A DNA stretch of 64,000 nt from Gloeophyllum trabeum ATCC 11539 (Eukaryota; Basidiomycota; Agaricomycetes; Gloeophyllales; Gloeophyllaceae), in the NCBI RefSeq assembly GCF_000344685.1, contig NW_006920410.1:2854570-2918569 (forward strand), in the 5' to 3' direction. The notes beneath the pieces are model-generated. The model saw only the letters and a program-made list of their open reading frames with translations. It had not been told where the DNA came from and ran no database searches. Below are positions 1 through 11,149 of the stretch, piece by piece; the first letter of the stretch is position 1, and every line of letters begins with the position of its first letter. A program made the translations under genes and the position numbers.

Positions 1-459
1 AATTCGAGTCAATCTTGAGACCGAGAATCAGTGAAAATTCGGAGATCTTACGCAGCAGTGGTCCGTAAGCAGTGCCAGAACAAGACATCCGGACTGGACG
101 GGTTCCGAACCCCTGTTGGGCCGTTGGCCGCGTAAGCTCTCTCAAGCAGTATCATGCATATGGCCCATGCTTGTCAAAGTCGTTGCGCAGATTGCTCAGT
201 GAACATTAGCTTCGGTCTGGACCTGATACTGGCCGGGGGCCGTTCCCTTCGGACTCGCAACTCTTCCCACCGGTAGTTTGACACGAGTTCATCCGGTGCA
301 GGATCCTCAGAAACACGCGCACCCGAGGAGAACAGCAAGCACCAACATTTGAATTTGAGTACTCAAGCTCATCACCACGCGCACCCAGAGATGAGCAACA
401 ATCCATTGAGGTTAGATTACACGAGCACTTGTGCAGCACCGACGGAAACGCTCGATCTG

Positions 460-2205
460 TCACAAATCTTCGAACCCTTCTATCGGCTGCCATTCGTCCT
501 GATCTGCTATGCTTTCGTGGTCGAATAGCTTCGAATAGCATAACAATCCCGGGGTCGAAAAGTGTGCGTACGGGTGACTAGCATTTAGCTTCGTTCCGCA
601 GCGGTAGCAGAAGTGCGTCTTGCATCTCGCGCATGTCATCTGTGAATCAACGAAGATCCGGTCGAGAAGATCGTATGAGCACACCGATACCAACACTTTG
701 TGAAAGAACGGAACGCACATGATTACATCCCATGCTTTTCTGAACCTTTATCTCGCAATTCGGGCATGTTGTAGTTTCTTTCTCTAGCCATTCCCGATTG
801 GCTTTATCTTCCTCGTATTGTGCCACGAGCCTGGTAACGTTGGCTCTACCGTAGCGACTCTCGATCGCCAGACGTTCTGGAGAACCAGGCCCATGTGCCA
901 GGTAGGTGAGGATGAACGAAGCTGTGAAGGGTATTGGACAGGAAGTGTGTGGCCCGTGCCTGCGGACAGTGTCAGCTGACAATCCGTTCACGTTCCAAGG
1001 GGATACTTACCATGTTCGTCTACAGTAAGCGCAGAAAGAATATCCGCATTCATGACAAGTACGCAATCTGTCCCATCCTGACGACTCGTCGTCGGTCACG
1101 TTCCTCGGTTTCGGCACGGGCGTCTGGCAGAAATCGAGGGGACAGTGAATGATAGTCGGATCTTGACGTCGTGTCAGACTTCCCTCCTTGTGGAATAGTT
1201 GATCGGATGCTTACCTCTATCTATGTCCCTCTTCTCCCGGAGCCTCTTCCACCGTCTGACATCCTCTTCGCTGACGACCCGCCTAACTTCCTCCTCTGTT
1301 GCTTCCACACCTTCTTTGACACATTCAGGATCCGGGCACCTCACTGAAGATATCGAGCCTTCCCGGATGGCCATACCCCAGTATTCGTGGAGGCAGGGAC
1401 GGCAGAATACATGCGAGCATATCAAGCGTATGCATTTATACCCTTTGAGAGATGTCATGCAGATAGCGCATGGATGTGATGTGTATGAGAATTGTGCTTG
1501 GGCTGAGAGTGTTTCGTGTGATGTCAATAGCGAAGATAAGCGAGCTGGGGAAGGATGCGGAAGGCTTGAGGCTAGTCAGTAGGGGAACGGGTGAATAGTT
1601 GAATTGAACTAACCGTATGACGCCGTTGTCATTCAAGCCGACTGACTCTAGAAAGTCACCACTCCGTATCCACTCAACCCACGCATACAGGACACCATCC
1701 CCCTGGGCCCACATATCGATCAACTGCTGTCTTAATAGAGAGGCCACTGGTCGGGAAAGCCAAGAGTGTGTGGCATGTATATTTAGCAGCAATGGTGGAC
1801 TCTGGAGAGGATACGATGGAGGCACGACGATATCCAGCAGGAGCGGCGGTAAGGTCGATAAAGAGATAAACATGGGGCCAAGGTGTTGTTCATGGACATT
1901 CGGTCGTGACGGTGCATCCTCCGGGAGTTCACCTGGGACGGCTAGAGACCCATCGTCAACTATCTCAGCATCCCGGGAGTCGCCCAGTTCAACTGGGATC
2001 TCTAACTTGATGCCCCCCCTTGAAATGTCATCGCTTGAGCATTCAGGATATATACTCTAGAGAGCAGAACCCCTGTCAACTCACGTCTCACCAGATGATC
2101 TTGTGAACGTCAATCACACACTTGTAGGACTTCCCATTCCTCCTGCTGCATGGACCGACAAACCTCTATATCTTCTTGACTCAATTCTGCCTGCGCAGCC
2201 GACAT
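460..2205 (-). CDS. RBR-type E3 ubiquitin ligase (RNF14/Itt1-like)
   Basis: Predicted ubiquitin ligase that takes ubiquitin from an E2 onto its own RING2 cysteine and passes it to a substrate. Seen in order: an N-terminal RWD domain (exon 1 ends E-W-E-V-L-Q, exon 2 begins S-I-Y-P-E-C), a first RING (HPCAIC, then CSHVFCRPC), an in-between-RING segment (C-P-L near 1140, C-H-E-C-G near 1050), and RING2 with TTCPNC, GCNHV, then MTCARC and FCYRCG. RWD plus RBR is the RNF14/Itt1 arrangement. Exon 1 is 2205-2122 and exon 2 runs 2056-1614; exon 3 starts at 1564, the only acceptor that keeps the RING frame. Introns after that are placed approximately. Transcribed away from the Urb2 gene (starts 282 bp apart), so they may share a promoter. 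The substrate is unknown. Confidence 0.9.
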
Positions 2206-2486
2206 AGTACCCCGATTGTGTGAGAGGTGGATTCTATGAAGTCGAAGGAGAGCAGTCCTCACAGCAGCAAGCGGTCCCGTAGATAGACGGTAAGGGCAGG
2301 TATGACCAAGCTCTTGCTGCTTATAAGATTCAGAGCCACCGGCAGAGAGCGGGACCGATCATATACTCTATATTTGGCAACCCTGTAAGAACGAAATAAT
2401 AACTTCGCCCGTATCCTCTTCACCTGCAGCAGCTTGCGGCTTGCGTGTATGCCCTTTGGGCTTGACATCAACCAGTGCAGGACGCT

Positions 2487-5400
2487 ATGGCTTGGCTGCA
2501 GTCTGCCCAGGGCTTTGTACGGGCTTTGAAAGCACCGATCGACCCTCCGCAAGGTGGCGAACCATACAAGATCGAAATCGCTAGGACGGTATGGGATACA
2601 TCGGACCTTTATATCCCTAAAAAGGCACAGATTATATCTGAGTGGCTATTGACAAAGCTGCTGAAGGACAGAGGGCGTGAACCGTACGTTCTCTGCTATT
2701 GCTAGAGATTTCGTTGCTCATCTAGCCTCGTTCGGTAGATGTCTTAATCCTGTAGTTGATGCCCGCTTCTGGCAGCTACTCTCTGAGACTATGTCTTGTA
2801 ACACTGGTCAATCCGCGTCCCAGCAGGCGAATGCGAAAACTCAGCTTCTTCCCCTGCTAAATAGAACGCCTCTTGCACCAATCGTGACTTCGCTCTTCAC
2901 ACTGCTCGATCTCCCGGACCAGGAAAGGCCAGAGTTATTGCGACATGTCCGGAATTGCTTCGATGTCCTCTGGCCTCTCGCAGCCCCGAAATTTACTGCT
3001 GAAGCTCTCTTGGAGTGCTGGGCTGCTCTTGTCGCTTTAGTTGTGAAGAAGGATCATATTTTGGAGAAGGATGGAAATCTTATCAGGATTGGGCTCGTAG
3101 TTTGCGAGTCGTATCGAAATAGCATGAACAATTCGTCTAGTAAGAAGAAGGTCCGTGTTTATCCTGTATCAGAGGCCGTCGGCAGGCTGAACTCATGATT
3201 CGCATGCACGATACAGCTGTACCAGACTTTTGTAAAATCTCATATGCCCCAGTGGATCAAGTGCGCAGTGTGCCTGGATTCGGCGGCCCCTATCTCCAGA
3301 CTGCTGAAGGCTGTCTATGCTGCTGGCGTGGACACGTTATTCAATCTGGATATTCTCCGACATTTTGCAACCAACACAGAAATGTCGTCTGATGCACTCT
3401 TCAGAGCTCTTATGGGACTGGTGAAACCATCCCTGGAAGCGGTTACAGCTGCTGTTCCCGATCTATTCCTTTCTTACAGTCAAGCCATCAAGAAGTACCG
3501 CTCCGCGATCTTCAGCTCTGGTTCCTCAAGCCAGACGAATCTCACCTTGCTCGAGCAGGTACAAGCCTCTGCTCTGCGCTTCTTTGTCTCGTGCGAAGGC
3601 ATTTTAAGGGCAAGTCCCGAGGACTTCCCCGCAGTCTGGAAAGCCAGAGTCCGTCTGCTTGAAGTTATAGATCAAGAGGATTTGTCTGGTCCCGCACAGA
3701 CGTTCAGATCTAATGCGCTGAAGGATGAAGAAGTGGACCTGATACAGAATAAAATCACCCAGGACGCTGTCGCAATCCTGGTCGGGAACTCAGGTACTCC
3801 CTTACGCATATCTTACTCGATACACTGATTTAAAAGGAAGCAGGCACAGCCCACTCGGAAGCAATTGCCCTGAAAATAATTCTAGCTGTTCAATGTCTGA
3901 TTGTGCTTGTCAAGATCGATGGCGATATCTTGTCTCCGTCACTATCCCGTCTACTTCAAGCGCTTATGCTTCTTCCTCAGGGACCAGAAGTGCGCGGGCA
4001 GAACCAAGGAACCTCCGACCTGGTCGCCGAGATCGATACACTTCTAGGCCTGATCCTGTCGCACCACTCGAAAAAGCGTACTCTGCCGTCCTACCTCGAT
4101 ACTCTGCTGTTTTCGACCTACGGCCTGGCGCATACCCGGGCAGTTATGTTGGACACCCCTCAGGGAAGCGTTTCGATCCCGCCGGAATATACAGCGATTC
4201 ACCAAAGCCGTATAATGTCGCAATACCATCTTGGTCAGGTTTCGAAAGGCTGCCATGCGTACCTGACACCTTCCCAGATAGAAGAGGCTGTGGAGTGTAT
4301 TCAAGGGATGCTGAAAAACGGTTTCGATGCTTTCTGCCGCGCAGTGACCCTCGCCGAGGAAACTACGGATCAGGAAGGGGACAAGCGGAAGAAGCGCAAG
4401 AGCTCAAGCCGCCGAGCTGCTGGGGAAGTCGGACCTTGTCCAGTCGGCGAGAGCATCGAGCTGGCTACTATACGGATCACGCTAGTTACGAAACTCGCCG
4501 GTGCTATCCTGCCTTCTTTGCCCTTGCAGAGCCTCGCGACCGACAGCCGCCAAGCAGTGGTACTCCAGATCCATGCTGGGGTGGTACAGGATGTTATCCT
4601 GCCTGCTGTACGAGCATTTACTTCTGTGGGCCGTGAGGTGTCCAACGAAGGCAGCCCAAAGAAACGGAAAAATAGAGAGTCCGCTAAGCACGGATTGGAG
4701 TGGGCAATGCAGACGGTTGCGGCTGCTGCCCTTCGACTTCATTACGCCATCACCTGTGCTAAGCAACTCTCGTCTGGGATGACCTTCCTGGGAAATCACA
4801 GCGCAGAAGCCGAAGCCGAGATGAAACAAGCTTTGTTGAAAGCCTTGAGAAAGTATGCAGAGCCTGAGGTTGCATGCCATGCTCCTGAACTTATCCCAGA
4901 ATTGGTGAGTTTATTACGATCGGCTCCTGCTGGAGCACCGAACGGACTTAGTCCGCTCACCGTATTTAATTGACAAGGTACGGACGCTCCTGAAGTTCGG
5001 TCAGTTCTCGGAAGAGCCGGAGGCACTTCTGGGGACGATTTTGCAGTACCTCGAGAACCAGCTGAAGAGTACTGCGAGCTGGAACGGTGCAGCAGCAGAA
5101 CTAGACTCCCAAGACGCGCGTCATTCAGGTGCTGTTGCTCTGCTCTACACATGTGTCGATAGGTGGCTTGAAGTTTTCGAGTGAGTGGGGCGTTCAGAAG
5201 TACTACATCAGTTCATATCTTGACCCCCTGGATAGGCGATCAGCCTCCGTTCCTCAAATAGCAAGATTGATTGGAGTTTTCGTAAACCTTGCCCTCAGAG
5301 GACCGCCAGAAAATTATCAAGACAGGATAGACGCGCATGACATCTTATATATTATGTTACGGGGAGCTGGCTTCTGGGAGATGCCGAAATTCAGAGGTGA

Positions 5401-7765
5401 GTCTAGTGTTCCTTCATGATGTGCTTACCATTGAGAAATCCAGCGGCCCTTTTCCTGCATATTGACGAGATAACCTCTCCGTACGACAGCTTCAACCTAT
5501 CAGACCTTCTCTCTCGATTCCGAGACAAAGGTATGCCCAGCCAGGATATCAATCGCGACGCTCTCCTGCAAGTCCTCGGCATCTACAGGCTTCTGCTTCA
5601 GATGCCTCAGGAATACGTACCACGCCTAGCTCGGGGAGATATCATGAAGAGAGGAGCGATTCTAGATATCATTGCGACGATGAACTGGCTGGAGGGGGAC
5701 ATCGGACTGGGACCAAGCCGTGCATACATGGCGATAGGTATATTATCAATACGAGCCTTCATGGTCCGTACTTCCAAGTATCAGGGTCTCATCGATCACG
5801 ATGTATGTTCCTTCCATTCTCGCGAATTGAAATGCCCGATGATCCTTCACCTTTCAGGCCTTAGCAGAGATGGCGGAGTATCTCCTGCGGACCGGTTATA
5901 CGAGTAGCGCAGGCGGATCCTCTTCGTCAGAAGATGGGAAGTTAACGTATCAATCGGTTACTATCGACTTGATCAGGATGTACAGCAGGTACGTTCTTAG
6001 CTTCGCCAGTAAGCACAGGCTCAAGACCTGCCGTCGTAGTACGATGCTGAAGAGGGCGCAGAAAGGCGACGATGCACCGCTACTGCGGTTCTTGTCTTCC
6101 TCATCACTCGTGTCTCCTTTCGCTGAAGGCCAGGAAAGGGAGAATCATATTGCCCAACAGAGCCTCCTATGTATGATTGACGACCTGGCGTCTGACTTTT
6201 TAGTGGATGAGTACGTAGTTTTATCCGCGGAAAGAGACTTTTGACTGAATGAATCTGCTGTAGGTTTTCGCCTCGGATACAGGCGTCCCTGAGAAGTCTA
6301 CATCAATCACTAGAATCCACCGTCGCACGTTATCTATCTACCTGGACAGCGAAGGGTGCTTCCTTAGCAGAGGGTCGGATGTATCTGGATGCTTGGCGTC
6401 GGGCTCTTCGTCTGGGGAGTTGGCTCAAGTCAGGTAATGTTTTGTGGGTCTCTGCGGAATGTCGTCTCATGACAGTCTTTAGATGCTGCGGGCAGTTCTC
6501 TAGGCCAGAACTTGATCGCCAAGGTGTCGCCGTCCCTCTGCAAGGTCAACGGGAAAGAAATCGCGCATCTGAGCCTTGTTTGTGGATCGGTGATACATGT
6601 TATGCACGAAGAGTATCGCTCCATTCCAGATATCGACCGACTTTCGCAAGCCGAAGTGGCAACAGCTTTCTATTTAATGGCTGCTACCGCTCTCGACCAT
6701 GTAATAGTCGACGAGCCTATGAGCAAGTTCTGCAAAACTCTTTCAGGCAGCGATTTTACTTCCACTCTGGACCTGATATCGGAGTTCGTCACGGCCAGAA
6801 CAAGCTCGCCTCGCGATTTAGAGTGTCTGATACACCTGTCTACTTTATTCCTCCGAGACTCTCCGGAAGGTAAGAAAGTTGAAGCTTATTAATCGTCCCT
6901 TAGCTCATGCTACTATCATGCAGGGACGCTAAAGGTGACGCAGAACTTTGTAACGCGCTGCCTATACGCTTTCACAAATCACGCCATATTCTACACTGGC
7001 CCTCAGACTCTCCGGCTGGCTGTACTGGCGTTCATATCAAGGCATCTCTCGGAGCGGGTAAGTGAACCACAATGTCAACATCGCGAAATCTTTCTGATAA
7101 TCGGTCAGCCTGCCGCTGCCCGGGGTGAGGATGTCAATAGCATATGGGCCCTTATGTCACAATTCCTGTCTGGCTCCGACCGCCATGACGAAGAGACAAG
7201 TGAAGCCATATTTCAGCAACTCGTCAATATTCTCAGCGCGCTAGTCCGTTTGCGCCGGGACCTCTTACTTCCCACCTTACCGCACCTTGGCTTTGTCATG
7301 AGGCAGCTCATCAGGGCGACTCGGAGGATACGGCCACACCTGGGCGGGAAGCAATCGAAGCTAGTTGCTGATTCACTTCCGATGTGGATAAATGTTGCGC
7401 AGCCTCTGTCTACTGACGCCAGCAAAGTTCTGGGGCGACTGCTCACTTCTTTGGGAGCTAAGACGGTTGTGCGCACTCATGGGAACCCTCCAGAGACTCA
7501 TAAAGCCGAATCTCTCATGAAGCCATTTTCCAAGCACGCTGCCTACGTGCTCCAGGCCTATATCGAGACGATGAACGACCCACTGTGTCTGATGCCGTTA
7601 GAGGTTCGGAAGGAATTGCAGCCTGGGTTGTTCACGCTATGCGATATGCTCAGCGATTATACTCGAGATGCGATGATGGTTTCTGCCCTAGACGCTGGGG
7701 GGAAGGCTACGATGAAGGTGTTGTGGAAGGAGTACGAAAAGCAGAAGTATACCGGAAAGGGTTAA
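2487..7765 (+). CDS. Nucleolar pre-ribosomal protein Urb2/Npa2-like
   Basis: Long, multi-exon, mostly helical protein. The C-terminal exon (from about 7090) contains the conserved Urb2/Npa2 block: K-H-A-A-Y-V-L followed by pairs such as E-V-R-K-E-L-Q-P-G-L and an ending A-T-M-K-V-L-W-K-E-Y. Known role of the family: a nucleolar component of early 60S precursors needed for 27S pre-rRNA processing and normal rRNA transcription. The start at 2487 (M-A-W-L-Q-S-A-Q-G) is the first ATG in an open frame that begins with a GTG at 2475. At least ten short introns break the gene; the first junction near 2670-2755 could not be resolved with certainty because two donors are possible. A basic tract (K-R-K-K-R-K) near 4385-4410 fits nuclear localisation. 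Rapid divergence of this family explains the weak N-terminal similarity. Confidence 0.82.
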
Positions 7766-7921
7766 TGGACAGAGCACAATCCAAAAGTATTCTATCATAT
7801 GCTTCAGATCTCTGCAGGTATGTTACATGGCATCACATAGTGAGAATCAGCCCAGATCTAAGTCTGCATGATGGACTGGCCCAATAACCAAACTGGGACG
7901 GTTGGATAAGTTAGAAAATAA

Positions 7922-9590
7922 TTATGGCTTAGGTTTCACTCCGCGGACGTAGATGTCGTGGTTAGTGCGCACATGGCCATTTGCCTGCGCTTTATACTGA
8001 GCGGCGTCAAACCCTGCCCTCTTCTTCTCCTCGGCTAGGTCACGGACGAGTTGGAGGAAATCGTCGACAGCAGCTGGGGAGGTCTGGATGTGTACGACGA
8101 GCCGAGAGCCGGAGACGACAATGGGTTCGGGCAGCTTGCTTGCACGGTCCACGATCTCCCAATACTCGACGCCCACCGACGACGGGTCGTAGAATACCTT
8201 TCCAACCAAGCCATATGAGTGCTGCAGGCTTAGAGCGCACAGAAGTGCCACGTACCATGCACGTCTCACCGGGAGAAGTGATTTCGACTCCAATATTCCT
8301 GAGCCCTTGCTCCAGGCGTAGTGTCAGTTCATGGACGTCGACCAGGCGGGGGAAGTTATGGGTCAGCGCGTATGCAGCTGATGCAGCGAGGATACCGATC
8401 TGTCGCATGCCTCCACCAAACAGTTTGCGGAACCACCGAGCCTTGGCGATATATTCCTTGCTACCGACCAGGCATGAGCCGACCGGGGCACCTGTGCGTT
8501 ATAAGCAAACACTACAGGTAGCGGGTTCAGACGTGGACTTACCCAGGCCCTTGCTGAAGCATAAGCTGACCGAGTCAAACGGCGCACAGAGCTCCTTGAT
8601 TGTGGTACCAGTAGAGGCAGCAACGTGCCATATCCGCGCGCCGTCAAGGTGCATTTTGAGCCCCTTGTTGTGGGCAAAGTCGGAGATGGCTACAATCTCC
8701 TCCTGGGGAAATATGGTGCCGTTTAAGGTATTCTCCAAAGATACCACTTCTGTTGGCGCACTAAGATAGACTAGTCAGTGACTGTAGCTTCGCAGGAATG
8801 CTTTGGTGATTGAACCTGTGAACGTCGTATCCGAGCACAACGTTCGCCTCCACATCACGGAGTGTGAGATGACGACCTGCGAATCATCAAGGTAAGTGTG
8901 AAGTAAACATAAGGCATGTGTGATCCATGCGAACCGTTTGAGGGAGGGACAGGGATGGTATGCGCTCCGGAATGGAAGGCGGTACCACCTGCCTCGTATC
9001 TCACCAAAACATCAGTACAACAGTCATTTAAACATATTGTGCTTGCATACTTGTTTATATGTGCCCGGGCGTCACAAAGCACCGAATATGGTGGCTGCTT
9101 AAGATGGGTGCGGAGAGCGATCTGATTGGACATCGTCCCGGAAGGCATGAACAGCGCGGCCTCCTTCCCAGTGAGTCGCGCCATATGTGCTTCGAGGGCC
9201 AATGTTGACGGTTCATGGTAGACATCATCACCGACTGAAGCACGCGCCGCATATGCGTACATTTCCTTGGTGGGAACTACGTCCCCCTTCAGATTCCGCT
9301 AATTGTAAATGTTGAGCAGTTCAAATACCTGTAATCGTGTCGGCTACGCTGGCTTAGCAGGGCGATCGTTATATTGAATAACTGAACTTACAGATAAAGC
9401 ATCTTGTGATCTGTCTTATCTGCTTCTCCACGTCCAAGTCGTGCGTCTCGGTAAAGATGTCAAACTTGACCTCGTCCGCGACCTGCGCACGTCTAGCTTG
9501 GATGTCTGTGGCCATACCGCGCGTTGCTAACGATACGAGCGAGGATGCCGGTCTCAAGAATGGACGCGCAAGGGGAAGAGAACGCAGCAT
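7922..9590 (-). CDS. L-threonine aldolase (PLP-dependent, Gly1 family)
   Basis: Cleaves L-threonine (or allo-threonine) to glycine and acetaldehyde using PLP. Seen: S-V-G-D-D-V-Y, T-G-K-E-A-A-L-F, S-N-Q-I-A-L-R-T-H, the HLDGAR motif, the PLP-lysine context L-C-F-S-K-G-L-G and G-G-G-M-R-Q. Joining 9590-9393, a short exon (CC GAC ACG ATT ACA G) and the exon beginning TT CCC ACC gives S-D-T-I-T-V-P-T-K-E-M in one frame with matching phases, which restores the family's N-terminal SDTxTxPT segment. This adds about 60 residues starting M-L-R-S-L-P-L-A-R-P, arginine-rich and acid-free, like a mitochondrial presequence; M-A-T-D at about residue 26 could start a cytosolic form. The usual D-F-R-S-D-T reads C-F-I-S-D-T here. 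Divergent from the zinc protein at 9846. The enzyme call is firm, the N-terminus less so. Confidence 0.88.
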
Positions 9591-9845
9591 TGGGCTGACT
9601 CGACCAGGACATTTTTGCTTGGATTGCTAAGTATGGCGGCACGGTCGATCCAGCCAAGCGGCAGTTCCTGTCCGAACTATCCGATCGCATAAAAGGTACT
9701 AGGTGCTTACGTCAGCACATACACTGCTTGAGTTTTGTCCGTGGCTCGTGGCTTCATCACTACCAGCCGCTGTCCTCGCTTTTCTTGCATCGCTTTGTCG
9801 GTCGGATTTCTTTCAGTTTTGTCTGCGGCACGATCTGTCTCATCA

Positions 9846-10245
9846 ATGGGAAACGTGAGTTTGCTGTATCCCCATTGCGCAGCGGTGTGAGCTGAACGTG
9901 CGTGAAACAGGGTGCAAAGGCGCAGCAGAAACGCGAGAGAAACTCAAAGGCACCACCAGCGAAGGGCTCCAAAAGCCAGCTGAAAGTGAACGAGGCCGCT
10001 AAGAACATTGTCTGCACGACGTGTAGGCAGCCGTTTGTGAGTTGGCTGCTATCCACATTCTGTCCATCTGTGTTCATACAGTCCGCGGACTGCTGCAGAT
10101 GATTACGACCCGTCAGCCGGCGTGAGTAAACACCATACGGTCATACAGCATTCCGCTAATACGTACAACGTCCAGGCTGGAACAACATGCTCAGAACAAA
10201 CATTCAAAAACTCTAGCTGACTGCTTCCCCGATTTCAAGCCGTAA
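9846..10245 (+). CDS. Small 4F5/At2g23090-type zinc-binding protein
   Basis: A 75-residue protein built from four exons: 9846-9854 (only M-G-N), 9911-10036, 10099-10121 and 10176-10245; lengths sum to 228 nt. It begins M-G-N-G-A-K-A-Q-Q-K-R-E-R-N, has K-S-Q-L-K-V-N-E-A-A-K-N-I, then a C2H2-like site C-T-T-C-R-Q-P-F ... E-Q-H-A-Q-N-K-H and ends C-F-P-D-F-K-P. This is the architecture of the widespread eukaryotic family with an N-terminal SERF/4F5-like basic region and a single zinc site. Its molecular role is not established; RNA or protein binding is only suggested by the charge. The first exon of 9 nt and the 23-nt third exon would be missed by a simple ORF search. Confidence 0.85.
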
Positions 10246-10485
10246 CACGTCGCTTCAGAGCGTGCTGGGTTGTTCTGTTATCATCTTGCTTGGGTCTTAT
10301 GTTGAATACCCCTCATGTGCATCCTAGACTTAATCTCATTGGCACTTGCATCATGACCTTGGACTACACATGTGGCATTTCCCATGCGATTAAGTAGTGT
10401 GGCTTAATTATACAAAGCAAGCAATGTTGGTGTAGATATGCGTACGTGCTGCCGTCGCCCGATCTCGAGCCCTCGTCAACCCATC

Positions 10486-10912
10486 TCATATCGACCCAAA
10501 AGCATTCCCGCCACCCATTCCTCCTCCCCCGGCGTTGGGACCGATACTTTGCAGCTTCTCTCCGACCTTCTTGTTGACCTCGAAGAACTTGGCCACGCAT
10601 CTATCAACACAGACGCTCTCGCCCTTGTTGAGGTCGCCTTCTGTATACCGTTGGCTGATACATTTGGAATGACATGAGCTGTACGCAAGGGGGTAAACAC
10701 GACTAATTGGTTCGGTAGAAAGAATACACGTACTCGACGAGACGGTTGTAAACATCTGTAATCATGTCTAGTCTGAAGAGCAATGTAAGGATCATAGCTG
10801 AAAGCTGGGATGTAGGTGGGACGTACTGCTCCGTAGCCAATTCCATTTTGTCCCGGTTGACCCCGCCGTTCGAGGAGCCCTGCTGGTTGCCTCCGATCCC
10901 AAGAAAAGACAT
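10486..10912 (-). CDS. TIM10: Mitochondrial intermembrane-space chaperone Tim10
   Basis: Small Tim protein that, with Tim9, forms the hexamer carrying hydrophobic carrier precursors across the mitochondrial intermembrane space to the TIM22 complex. Exon 1 begins M-S-F-L-G-I-G-G at 10912 and ends E-L-A-T-E-Q; a middle exon gives [11 protein letters not shown]; the last exon carries the twin CX3C pair C-H-S-K-C and C-V-D-R-C about 17 residues apart, then the conserved [12 protein letters not shown]. The glycine/methionine-rich tail is typical of fungal Tim10. No presequence is needed. Start lies 237 bp from the divergent Utp4 start, so a shared promoter is likely. Confidence 0.93.
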
Positions 10913-11149
10913 GGCTGTATTTGTCGCCTGAAAGGACTGGGCAGTGGATGGTGCAGGAGGAGAGGCGAGCGTTTGCAGTCGGATGCAATACACGAAGCTT
11001 GGACGTGCAAGGGCGTGACGCAACACCTTGTTTGGGAATTGTCCAAATTTTTGTAAGCGCGCGTTCAGCCACAAGCGCGAAGCATTTCGGCCTACAAGTC
11101 GGACGCCAGCTGGAGGACGCTCTCTACACCGCCGACAATAGCCGCTTCG

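Noticed and set aside
2475..2486. Urb2 starting at the GTG at 2475
   Set aside because: Fungal nuclear genes start with ATG; the first in-frame ATG is 12 nt downstream.
8855..9262. Threonine aldolase starting at M-Y-A-Y-A-A (9262)
   Set aside because: This would lack the family's S-D-T-x-T segment, which is recovered by two phase-compatible upstream exons.
9598..9694. Plus-strand peptide D-Q-D-I-F-A-W-I-A-K-Y-G-G between two divergent genes
   Set aside because: Composition looks protein-like, but a stop lies just upstream, no start or splice partner is visible, and it falls in the short promoter region shared by the aldolase and zinc-protein genes.
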